A stretch of 43,127 nt of DNA from Promethearchaeota archaeon. GTDB taxonomy: Archaea > Asgardarchaeota > Lokiarchaeia > Sigyniarchaeales > Sigyniarchaeaceae. Below are positions 9,124 through 17,193 of the stretch, one piece after another. The notes beneath the pieces are model-generated. The model was not told the DNA's origin. It made no database searches and worked only from the letters and a program-made list of their open reading frames with translations. Every line of letters starts with the position of its first letter. Position 1 is the stretch's first letter. The DNA is taken from NCBI GenBank assembly GCA_016932935.1, contig JAFGBX010000294.1, positions 1 through 43,127 on the forward strand. Direction: 5' to 3'. The translations under genes were made by a program, and so were the position numbers.

Positions 9124-10392
9124 ATGACCCCGGATGACAAGCTGCAGCTCGTGACCGAGGGAAAGGCCCGGTTCCGGGCGTTCTTGCTGCCAGGGAAGGG
9201 CGAGAGCGAGCCGGGCGGGGAGCGAAAAGGGGGGCTCGAGAGGTGGGAGGAGAGGGGCGTGCCGACCCGATCCATGCCCGTGTTTTACAACCCGGCCATG
9301 GTGGTCAACAGGAACATCTCCGTCCTTGCAGTGAACGCGTGGAAGGGGAAGCCCATCGGGCGCATGGACGTCTGCGACGCGATGTGCGGCGCGGGGATCC
9401 GCGGGATTCGATACCTGCTCGAATCCGGCATCGATGGCGTGCACGTGGACTTCGTCGATTTGAACCCGGCGGCCATCCGTTCGTGCCGCGAGAACATCGA
9501 ACTGAACCAGATCCCATCGTCCGCTTACGAGACGCATGTCCAGGACGCGAATGCCTTCTTGTTTTCCCGCGCGGTTCACGAGGAAAGCCGGTTCGCCGTG
9601 GTCGACCTCGATCCGTTCGGCAACCCCTTGCCCTACGTCGACGCCGCGCTCAAGGCACTCCGACGCGAGCACGGCCTCCTTCACGTGAACGCAACCGACC
9701 TCGCCGTGATCACGGGGGTGCATCGGCAGGCCACGCTGCGCAAGTACCAGGCCACGCCAATGCGGGACGTGCCACACCACGCGGAGATATCCGCCCGCAT
9801 CGTGATCGGGGCCATCTTCAGGAAGGCGATCGAGCAGGACATCACAATAAAGCCGCTGTTCACGATCGCGCGGCACCACTTCGTCAAGGTCATCATGGAG
9901 AGGGTCTCGAGCATCGAACGGGCGAACGCCGATCGACAGCATTCCATGGGTCACTTGATGCAGTGCCGGTCCTGCAAGGATCACTTCGCCATCGGAATCG
10001 ACGATTTCCTTGGCGCGAAAGAATGCCCCGCGTGCGGGTCGTCTCGCGTCGACGCCGCCGGGCCGCTCTGGACTGGCGACCTCCAGGACGGCGGGTTTTG
10101 CTCGGCCATGGCGGGGAACGCAAAGGACTTCCGGTACATGGCGGGCAAGCAAGAGACCGCCAAGGTGCTCGGACTCGCGGCGGGCGCGGCGGGGTTCCCG
10201 CCCGGATCCCACGACGTCCACGAGGTGGCCGAGTCCTTGGGTGTGAGCCCACCGTCCATGGACGAGCTCATCGAGGGGTTGCGACTTGCGGGCTTCAAGG
10301 CGGCGAGGGACGTGATCAACCCGACCGCCGTCAAGACGGGCGCGAGCCGGACGGACGTCGCGCGCGTCATCCGTGACAGCCGTCCCGCGTGA
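9124..10392 (+). CDS. trm1: tRNA (guanine-26 N2)-dimethyltransferase
   Basis: Trm1 dimethylates G26 of tRNA. The 422-residue product has the SAM-binding sequence CDAMCGAGIRG, the family motif DLDPFGNP that holds the target base, and a zinc site CRSC...CPAC in the C-terminal domain. The N-terminal 'TRSMPVFYNPAMVVNRNISV' is also characteristic. ATG 9124 fits homology; the frame extends upstream to 9013 but would overlap the divergent rlmE gene. Only 72 bases separate the two starts, so their promoters must lie close together. Confidence 0.93.
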   Translation: MTPDDKLQLVTEGKARFRAFLLPGKGESEPGGERKGGLERWEERGVPTRSMPVFYNPAMVVNRNISVLAVNAWKGKPIGRMDVCDAMCGAGIRGIRYLLESGIDGVHVDFVDLNPAAIRSCRENIELNQIPSSAYETHVQDANAFLFSRAVHEESRFAVVDLDPFGNPLPYVDAALKALRREHGLLHVNATDLAVITGVHRQATLRKYQATPMRDVPHHAEISARIVIGAIFRKAIEQDITIKPLFTIARHHFVKVIMERVSSIERANADRQHSMGHLMQCRSCKDHFAIGIDDFLGAKECPACGSSRVDAAGPLWTGDLQDGGFCSAMAGNAKDFRYMAGKQETAKVLGLAAGAAGFPPGSHDVHEVAESLGVSPPSMDELIEGLRLAGFKAARDVINPTAVKTGASRTDVARVIRDSRPA

Positions 10393-10474
10393 CGCGAAAG
10401 CACAAAAACTCGCGCCGCGATGTTGCACGTGATGTCCGAACGATCGTGCGGTCGACCGGCGGGGGCGTAACCAC

Positions 10475-11284
10475 GTGAACCCGGCACTCTGGTCGGCGCT
10501 GGCTGCCCGGGGCAGTGTCACGAACATGTGGGGGAAGAGCGGGGCCGGGAAGACCAGCCTGGCGCTCGGCATCGCGATCGCTGAGATCCGCGACTCGGGC
10601 GGCAAGGTCCTCTACATCACCGACGACCCGGCGTCTGTCGCCGCGCTCCTGACCGTGCCCGGCACACCGGGAGGTGCCAAGGACGAACCATGCGGGAGGG
10701 AAACGGACGATTTCTGCCTGGTCAGGTGCCCCACCTTCAGGAGCCTTGGAGAGGTCGTCAGGCGGATCCCGTTCGCCTTCGCACCAGACGAGGAAACCCG
10801 CGGATCGGAGGAGTTCAAGGCCTTCGCACGGGCAAGGGAAAACGATTTAAACGGCGACGTGGTAGGGTCATTCAAGCACTACAAGCCGCCTACCATGGTC
10901 GTCGTCGACGAGATCACCCGCCTCTACAAGCGCCTCGCAATCGGGATGGCTGATCCGGGGCCGCCGAACCTCCAGCTCCTCGCGCAGCTCGGGTTCTTGA
11001 GGTCGGTCGCAACGGAGCGGGGGATCAAGGTCGTCGTCACGAGCGCCACGCGCACCATCGCTCAAGCGATCGGCGGCAACGGGGAGACCCGGTTCCTCGA
11101 CGTCCCCGTTGCCAACGACCTCCTGGATCGATACGCGGACATCGACGCGCAGGTGCAATGGACGCCGCGTGCGGGAGAACGAAGGGTCGTCGTCACGGGA
11201 CCGAACGGGAAGGGAAAGCAGCTGCAGCACGTCGTCGACATCGACGCGCTCCACGAACGGCTCGCCGGAGGGATATTCCTATAA
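10475..11284 (+). CDS. Second RadB-like RecA-superfamily ATPase
   Basis: A 269-residue RecA-fold protein starting at GTG 10475. Walker A is GKSGAGKT (20-27); Walker B is MVVVDEITRL with D145 and E146. The insertion between them includes a charged helix (about 105-130). Small size and lack of an N-terminal domain fit RadB, a recombination mediator. It differs from the RadB-like ATPase at 7.0-7.9 kb in Walker A sequence and domain layout, so the two are not recent duplicates. Its stop overlaps the start of the RuvC-fold gene in an ATAA arrangement, which implies translational coupling and a shared DNA-repair role. Confidence 0.75.
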   Translation: MNPALWSALAARGSVTNMWGKSGAGKTSLALGIAIAEIRDSGGKVLYITDDPASVAALLTVPGTPGGAKDEPCGRETDDFCLVRCPTFRSLGEVVRRIPFAFAPDEETRGSEEFKAFARARENDLNGDVVGSFKHYKPPTMVVVDEITRLYKRLAIGMADPGPPNLQLLAQLGFLRSVATERGIKVVVTSATRTIAQAIGGNGETRFLDVPVANDLLDRYADIDAQVQWTPRAGERRVVVTGPNGKGKQLQHVVDIDALHERLAGGIFL

Positions 11285-12192
11285 AGCGATTCAAATCACG
11301 CGTCATCGTCGCCACGGAGAACGCGAAGTTCTTCCACTTCGTCTCCAAGGCGCTGGTACGGGACCGGTTCACGTTCAATCACTTGCGGCCCTTCGAGGTG
11401 GACAGGCGCAAGTGCCCCCGGGACGCCATCATCATCACGACGAGCTCCGAGGTCTCCCTCTTACCCAGCGAGCTGCTCATCCTCTCGTATGACGAGGGCC
11501 GCTATCCCCTCACCGAGCAGAACGTCCAGGCCTTCTACCACATGTTCCGCATCTTGATGGACACGGGCATCGACGAGTGCAGCCAGATAGACGTCGGCAT
11601 CGACCCCGGATCCAAGTACACGGGGCTGGCCCTCTTCCTCAACGGCACGTTCGTCGAGGCAACGATCATCCCGACGAGCGGGGTGAGGATCAACGAGTTC
11701 CTCGGAACGGGGATCGCCACGGGCGTGCGCAACTGCAAGGACGGCTCGATGCCAGCCATCCGAGTTAAAGTCGGCAACGGCAGCCCTGTCGAGATGCACA
11801 AGGTCGTAGGGCTCCTGCTCATCATGCAGAAGGACTACCCGATCGAGGTCTTGATCGTCAACGAATCCCACTCGAACTCCGACCTCATCATCAAGGAGAG
11901 CAGCTTCATCAAGGTCGGCGACCACGCCCGCGCCGCGATAAACATCGCCTTGCGGGAAGGCGTCTCGCTAGACCAGTTGACGAAGGCCGGCGAGTACCCG
12001 GTGGTCGAGAAAAAGGGGATCAAGAAGAAACAGGTCAAAAACGTCCAGGCCGAGTCCCGCGTGGTCTCCGGGGACGAGGGAATAACGATCGACCAGCGCC
12101 TGGCCACGAAGGTGCTCCTGGGCAAGATGAGCCTGCAGGAAGCCATCGCCCTCTACAAGCAAGGGGGGAGGGGCCGGCTCACGTCGCCTTGA
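11281..12192 (+). CDS. RuvC/RNase H-fold putative nuclease, apparent AUA start
   Basis: The product (303 residues if started at 11281) has a central block 'DVGIDPGSKYTGLALF' (Asp108), a strand ending in Glu ('VLIVNES', about 190) and a late Asp in 'GDHARAAINIAL'. These are the acidic positions expected of the RuvC/RNase H superfamily. About 100 N-terminal residues form a separate unrecognised domain. No ATG, GTG or TTG lies at the likely N-terminus. An ATA codon at 11281 overlaps the RadB-like stop and follows GGAGGG (11267-11272) by eight bases. Starting at 11158 would add arginine-rich shadow sequence. The role is probably structure-specific cleavage in recombination, inferred from fold and neighbour. 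The 3' end overlaps the converging epimerase by 14 bases. Confidence 0.65.
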   Translation: MKRFKSRVIVATENAKFFHFVSKALVRDRFTFNHLRPFEVDRRKCPRDAIIITTSSEVSLLPSELLILSYDEGRYPLTEQNVQAFYHMFRILMDTGIDECSQIDVGIDPGSKYTGLALFLNGTFVEATIIPTSGVRINEFLGTGIATGVRNCKDGSMPAIRVKVGNGSPVEMHKVVGLLLIMQKDYPIEVLIVNESHSNSDLIIKESSFIKVGDHARAAINIALREGVSLDQLTKAGEYPVVEKKGIKKKQVKNVQAESRVVSGDEGITIDQRLATKVLLGKMSLQEAIALYKQGGRGRLTSP

Positions 12193-13135
12193 GCGAGGCC
12201 AGGTACCTCTCGACGCCTTCCTTGAACCCCACGCGCGGTTTCCACCCCAGCCGCTCGATCTTCGACACGTCGAGCATGGTTTTGACCACGTCGCCCGTCC
12301 AGCCGCGGGAACCGCCCGTGTATTCGAACTTCACGTCCTTCAACCCCAAGATGTCGACCATCAATCTCGCGAGGTCGGTGACGGCCTCGCACGTCCTCGT
12401 GCCGAGGTTGTAGGCCTCGAACGTGCCTCCTGCTTGCTTCTCGAGCCAGTCGCCCACCAGCGTGCAAGCGTCGACGCAGTCGCTTATGTAGAGGTAACTC
12501 TTTGCTTGCCTTCCGTCGCCGAGGATCTCCAGCCGCGAGGGATCCCGTCTGAGCTTGTGGAAGAAGTCGTACATCACGCCGTGGTTCGTGCCCGGCCCGT
12601 AGATGTTCGCGAACCGCAGCGAGGCGATCTTGAGCCCGTAGGAGCCCGCGTAGGCCGACATGTACGACTCGGCCGCGGCCTTCGAGGCGCCGTATGGGGA
12701 GATCGGCTTGAGCGGGACGACCTCCGACGTGGGAAACACGTCCGTGTCGCCATAGAGGGTGCCACCGGACGATGCGAAGACCATGCACGGGACACGCTTC
12801 TCGCGCATGACCTCCAGGAGGTTGAGCGTCCCCACCACGTTCTGATCGAAGCTTTCAACGGGTTGACCCACCGACTCCTTGACCCGCGGGTCGGCGGCGA
12901 GGTGGTAGATCATACCCTCCTTTCCCGAGATGACACCATAGAGCGCTGCCTTGTCACGTATGTCGATTTCGTGAAAGGTCACCTTACGGCCGTCGATGAG
13001 ATCCTTGATACCATCGATGGATCCGGAGGACAAGTTGTCGATGACGGCGACCTCCATTCCGCGGGCGACGAGGGCGCGTACGAGATGCGTGCCGATGAAC
13101 CCGGCCCCGCCGGTGACCACCGGAGATCGAGCCAT
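12179..13135 (-). CDS. NAD-dependent sugar-nucleotide epimerase/dehydratase (GalE-like)
   Basis: An extended short-chain dehydrogenase of 318 residues. The Rossmann motif is TGGAGFIG (8-15). Catalytic residues are the Ser in 'FASSGGTLYGD' (about 122-123), and Tyr148 with Lys152 in YGASK. The C-terminal region has the usual substrate-binding blocks. Such enzymes convert UDP- or other NDP-sugars for glycan synthesis; the exact sugar cannot be read from sequence. It converges on the RuvC-fold gene with a 14-base overlap. It lies downstream of the surface operon in the same direction (gap 68 bases), which would suit glycosylation of surface proteins. Confidence 0.88.
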   Translation of the reverse strand: MARSPVVTGGAGFIGTHLVRALVARGMEVAVIDNLSSGSIDGIKDLIDGRKVTFHEIDIRDKAALYGVISGKEGMIYHLAADPRVKESVGQPVESFDQNVVGTLNLLEVMREKRVPCMVFASSGGTLYGDTDVFPTSEVVPLKPISPYGASKAAAESYMSAYAGSYGLKIASLRFANIYGPGTNHGVMYDFFHKLRRDPSRLEILGDGRQAKSYLYISDCVDACTLVGDWLEKQAGGTFEAYNLGTRTCEAVTDLARLMVDILGLKDVKFEYTGGSRGWTGDVVKTMLDVSKIERLGWKPRVGFKEGVERYLASLKAT

Positions 13136-13203
13136 AGATCAGAGGAGGGCTCGGGGTGCAATAAAAGGTTCGGTACCCGTTGCGTTGGAGGCGGATCACG
13201 CCC

Positions 13204-14694
13204 TCAAGGGGTGCCACCGGCCGGTTTCTGCTCCAACTCGGCCTTCTTCCCCTCGTCGGCGATGACGGTTTCTGCCTCATCTATCTCGCGAAGCTCGCTG
13301 AGCCGCTTCAGCATCGCGGACTGTTCCTCGCGCTGTGCCTTGAATTGCGTGAGCCGGTATTGCTTGTAATTGCGGATGGCGAACGAGATCACGGGGAAGA
13401 GCATGGCGATCGGCACGAGTGCGGTGACGACCGCCTCGGGCGCGTAGAACTCGTACGACTCGGCGATGATCGGCGGGACGTTGAAGACCGCGTAGAGCAG
13501 CTGCGGGTTGGTCACCAGGAACACCAGGGCGAACAAGGCGAGCAAGCGGAACCCCATGTTCAGGAACATGGTCGTCACCATGTTCTTCTGGCTCGGCGCG
13601 GAGCCGACGGCAGTCAGGGTGTCGCGGGCCCGCTTGTCCACCTCGAAGAGGCGGGTGATGTAGCCGTGCAGGCGTCGCGTGTCGCTCGACACCTCCTCGA
13701 GCCGCGTGCGCTCCCGCTCGCGCTCCCGCCGCTCGACCATCTCGCGGATGGCACCGAGCCCGGCGCCCGTGAAGAACGACCGGATCGTCACGCGCGCACG
13801 CTCCTCGGCCGCCGCTTGCCCGGAGCCGGCGGGGGCCCCGGCCTTCTGCTCCACCTCGCGCTCCTTCTTCTCGACCTCGAGCTGCAGCGACCTCTCGCCC
13901 AGGATGGCCATCTGCTCCTCGAGCAGCCGCGCGCGCCGGTGGGAGGGCTCGTTCACCTTGGAAACGTAAGCGGCCTGGAAGCTGAGCTCGAGGCACGCGT
14001 AGACGAAGAAGGCCGCCCAGAGCGAGCGAACCGTCGCCGTGCCAGCCACGACGTTCGGGTTCAAGATGGTCACTTCCGGGAAGTAAGAGTCGAAGAACGG
14101 GATGGACACTTCGGGCGGCACGCCGAACAAGTCGAGGATCTTCTTGATGAGCGACGGGAAGCTCGCCGTGATGAGCATACCGGCGAGGCAAGTGACCGTG
14201 TAAATCGAGTACTTGATGTCGGAGCGCCCGACGAAGAGCAAGATGTAGACGATGGCGAGGATGAAGAGCAGTATGAACAGCAAGAAGTAGAAGTTGCTGA
14301 GCATGGCGAGGCCCTGGTCCGCGAAGAGCGTGAAGATCGGGGGGCTCCCGGTCGCGTCCCAGAGGTCGTTGAAGGAGCTGTAGGCGATCACGTTCCCCGA
14401 CACGTCGGTCAGTTGGTACGTCATGTTCAAGAACGGGAAGAGAAGGGCCTCAGATAGGGGCATATTTGCCCCGATATTAGCACCACTCATAATGCCGATG
14501 GCCGGGAAGTAGCCACTCACGGCCATGGCCGTGTAGAACGCGTAGGAGAAGACATCTTTCAGAGAATCGAGGATTTGGCCAAGTGCGTCGTACCTCCAGG
14601 TCGAGCTCCCGAACGCGGACGTAACGAAGGCGATCGCGAGCAAGAAGGCACCGAGCGTCGCGAGCTGCATGACCCGCTGGAAGATGTTCGCCAT
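13204..14694 (-). CDS. Multi-pass membrane protein with long coiled coil, last gene of the surface operon
   Basis: No family recognised. The 496 residues contain an N-terminal helix (about 8-28), a pair near 129-183, one near 222-243, a charged coiled-coil domain (about 250-350, rich in Glu/Arg), two more helices (about 385-410 and 425-450), and a charged tail. It is 12 bases from the DUF58 gene, so the same transcript is likely. Its place suggests a membrane scaffold for the MoxR/DUF58 system, but that is inference. Confidence 0.75.
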   Translation of the reverse strand: MANIFQRVMQLATLGAFLLAIAFVTSAFGSSTWRYDALGQILDSLKDVFSYAFYTAMAVSGYFPAIGIMSGANIGANMPLSEALLFPFLNMTYQLTDVSGNVIAYSSFNDLWDATGSPPIFTLFADQGLAMLSNFYFLLFILLFILAIVYILLFVGRSDIKYSIYTVTCLAGMLITASFPSLIKKILDLFGVPPEVSIPFFDSYFPEVTILNPNVVAGTATVRSLWAAFFVYACLELSFQAAYVSKVNEPSHRRARLLEEQMAILGERSLQLEVEKKEREVEQKAGAPAGSGQAAAEERARVTIRSFFTGAGLGAIREMVERRERERERTRLEEVSSDTRRLHGYITRLFEVDKRARDTLTAVGSAPSQKNMVTTMFLNMGFRLLALFALVFLVTNPQLLYAVFNVPPIIAESYEFYAPEAVVTALVPIAMLFPVISFAIRNYKQYRLTQFKAQREEQSAMLKRLSELREIDEAETVIADEGKKAELEQKPAGGTP

Positions 14695-14706
14695 AATGGT
14701 TTCACC

Positions 14707-16059
14707 CTATAACAATGCCTTGCCTTTCGCCTTCGCGTGCAGGTACTCCTCGATCGTACGTTGGATGATGTCGTCGGGGCCGACGCTGATGATCGGGATG
14801 CCCATGGACTGGGCGTTCTGCTTGGTCTCGAGGATGTGCTGCATCATCTCCTCCGAGATGGCCTCCGCGATGGCCCGCTCCGCCGGGGTCAGGTCACGGC
14901 CGAAGATCTCGAACCATGGGGAAAAGGGCGAGATCACGATGAGCTCGTGGCTGCGCGCCCGCACCTTAGTGAACATGACTTTGATCTCCTCGATCGGCGC
15001 CTCCATGTCGGAGATGAGCACGATGAGGTGTCGCTTCTTGAGCCGGCGCACGAGCTGGTCCATCCACAGCCCTAGCGTCTTCCGGCCGGTCGTCCGGGTC
15101 GTGGCGATGAAGTCGAGCAGCCTGAAGAGCACCTGGTCTCCCGCCTCGGACTCGAGCAGGCGCACGCCCCTGGTGATGTCTTCCTTCTTCAGCGGGTTGT
15201 TCTGGAACACGGCGCCACCGAACAGGTCCTTGTGCTCCAGGGCCACCTTGCACAGCACCACGGCGGCCCGGATCGCGAACTCGATCTTGTTGTTCAAGTA
15301 CGAGCCGGAGCCCATGGTCGCGCTCGCGTCGATCGCGACGAGCACGTTGATGTTCTTCTCTTGCTCCATCTCGCGAACCATGATGCGGGACGTGCGTGCC
15401 GTGGCCCGCCAGTTGATCTTGCGGAACTCGTCGCCGAACTGGTACTCGCGGATGCCGTGGAACTCGGAGCCCGTCCCGACCTGAACCGACCGGTGCGAGC
15501 CGAACATCTTGCCGAGCGACCGGCCCCGCAGCGCGTCGAGCTTGCGAAGGTCGCCGTAGGGCGGGTAGACGATGATCGACGTGTACGAGTCGGGCACCTC
15601 CCGCCTCTCGACGTTGAACTCGAGCCGGTCCTTCACGTTCAGCTCGATCGGCCCGATGAAGAACTCGCCGCGGATCCGGGGCTTCAGTATGTAGGAGAAG
15701 AGGATCGACTTGCGCGGCTCGATGCGCGTGGAGATCGACGCCTCGCCGATCACGCAGTTGAAGTACTCGGCCGGATACACGTCCTTGATGTCCACGTAGT
15801 CGAGCCGCTTGCTGCCCGTGTTGCGGATCTCGACCGTGACGTGGATGAAGTCATCCTGGAACACCTTGGTCTTCTCGAGGTGGCGGGTGACCTTGAGGGC
15901 GTCGATGTTGATGCCCAGGTCGAAGAGCGGGAGGGACACGAGCGAGCTGAGGATGATGAAGCACGCGGTGGCGATGAGGAAGTAGTTCACCATAACGAAA
16001 CCGAAGGTGAGTATGAACACCCCGATGCCCATGATGCTCTTCCCGCGGCCCGCAAGCAT
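14707..16059 (-). CDS. DUF58 (VWA-like) membrane protein
   Basis: The 450-residue product has two N-terminal membrane helices (about 8-43), a beta-rich middle, and the DUF58 signature 'HGIREYQFGDEFRKINW' (201-217). A von Willebrand A-like start with AIDASATMGSG (242-252) resembles a metal-binding MIDAS loop. DUF58 proteins are usually encoded beside a MoxR ATPase and are thought to work with it as a chaperone or metal-insertion pair. It lies between moxR (gap 56) and the multi-pass membrane gene (gap 12). Confidence 0.9.
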   Translation of the reverse strand: MLAGRGKSIMGIGVFILTFGFVMVNYFLIATACFIILSSLVSLPLFDLGINIDALKVTRHLEKTKVFQDDFIHVTVEIRNTGSKRLDYVDIKDVYPAEYFNCVIGEASISTRIEPRKSILFSYILKPRIRGEFFIGPIELNVKDRLEFNVERREVPDSYTSIIVYPPYGDLRKLDALRGRSLGKMFGSHRSVQVGTGSEFHGIREYQFGDEFRKINWRATARTSRIMVREMEQEKNINVLVAIDASATMGSGSYLNNKIEFAIRAAVVLCKVALEHKDLFGGAVFQNNPLKKEDITRGVRLLESEAGDQVLFRLLDFIATTRTTGRKTLGLWMDQLVRRLKKRHLIVLISDMEAPIEEIKVMFTKVRARSHELIVISPFSPWFEIFGRDLTPAERAIAEAISEEMMQHILETKQNAQSMGIPIISVGPDDIIQRTIEEYLHAKAKGKALL

Positions 16060-16115
16060 GTGTTAAACCGACCCCTTTTTCCCGTCCTTATGACCGTCCG
16101 TCCCGAGGCGCCCCA

Positions 16116-17099
16116 TTAGATGGGCACCGGAACCTCCTCCAGCAACCGTTTTATGACCACGTCCTTCTTGATGCCCTCTAGTTCTGCCTCGGGCTTGAGC
16201 TGGAGCCGGTGGTTCAGCGTGCAGTACGCTATCTCCTTCACGTCGTCCGGGATGACATAGTTCCGACCTAATATGGCCGCGCGGGCCTTGGCCGCCTTCA
16301 TGAGCACGAGGCTCGCCCGGGGGCCAGCGCCGACCGCGATCTGGGCGTCGTCCCGCGTCTTCGTCGTGATGTCCCGGATGTACCGGAGGACGCGGTTGTC
16401 GATCCAGACGAGGTCCATCTTTTTCTGCATCGCGACGATGATCTCCGGGGAGAGGATCGGCGCAATGTCTTGCCGCAGTCCCTTTACCTGCCTGGCCATG
16501 ATTTCCACCTCGTCGTCGCTCATCGGGTAATCCATAATGACCTTGAAGTAAAATCGGTCTAATTGCGCCTCGGGCAGCGGGTAGGTCCCTTCCTGTTCGA
16601 TGGGGTTTTGCGTTGCTATCACGCAGAACGGCGGGGGGAGGTGGTAGGTCTTCCCCTCGACCGTGATCTGGTGCTCGCCCATGGCCTCGAGCAGCGCGGA
16701 CTGCGTCTTGGGCGCGGCGCGGTTTATCTCGTCCGCGAGCACGATGTTGGCGAAGAGCGGCCCCTCGCGGAAAACGAAGGTCGTCGTCTTCTGGTCGTAG
16801 ACGGACGACCCCGTGATGTCCCCTGGCAGCAGATCCGGCGTGAACTGTATGCGCTTGAACGTGCAGCCGAGCACGCGTGCGAAGGTCTTCGCGGTCACCG
16901 TCTTGGCCAGGCCCGGCATCCCCTCGAGCAGCACGTGCGCGTCGCACAGCACCGCGATGAATATCTTCTGGAGCACGTCCTGGTACCCGACGACGACCTT
17001 GGAGACCTCGGTGAGCGCCTGTTGCGCCTTGCCGCGCACGTCGCCCATGTCGGCTACCTCCATGGGCACGATCCGTTCCTTTGGTCTGGATTCCATCAT
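16116..17099 (-). CDS. moxR: MoxR-family AAA+ ATPase
   Basis: The 327-residue product has Walker A GMPGLAKT (60-67), Walker B VLADEIN (120-126), the MoxR 'RAAPKTQSALLEAMGEHQ' stretch, and sensor 1 in 'VIATQNP'. MoxR ATPases act as chaperones for partner proteins that carry VWA domains; here the adjacent DUF58 protein is the natural partner. Start ATG 17099; later in-frame ATGs at 17096, 17063 and 17045 are possible. Confidence 0.93.
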   Translation of the reverse strand: MMESRPKERIVPMEVADMGDVRGKAQQALTEVSKVVVGYQDVLQKIFIAVLCDAHVLLEGMPGLAKTVTAKTFARVLGCTFKRIQFTPDLLPGDITGSSVYDQKTTTFVFREGPLFANIVLADEINRAAPKTQSALLEAMGEHQITVEGKTYHLPPPFCVIATQNPIEQEGTYPLPEAQLDRFYFKVIMDYPMSDDEVEIMARQVKGLRQDIAPILSPEIIVAMQKKMDLVWIDNRVLRYIRDITTKTRDDAQIAVGAGPRASLVLMKAAKARAAILGRNYVIPDDVKEIAYCTLNHRLQLKPEAELEGIKKDVVIKRLLEEVPVPI

Positions 17100-17193
17100 A
17101 TTCTTCCCTTTCGTCTGTTTTTCGTTCCTTGTTCGTTCATTTCACGTGATCCGTCTTGCATTCCTCGTGCACCGTATTTCGATGCGAATTTCC

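Noticed and set aside
11158-11280. Upstream ATG start for the RuvC-fold gene
   Set aside because: The extra 41 residues are Arg-rich and out of frame inside the RadB-like gene, whose own frame is clearly coding there.
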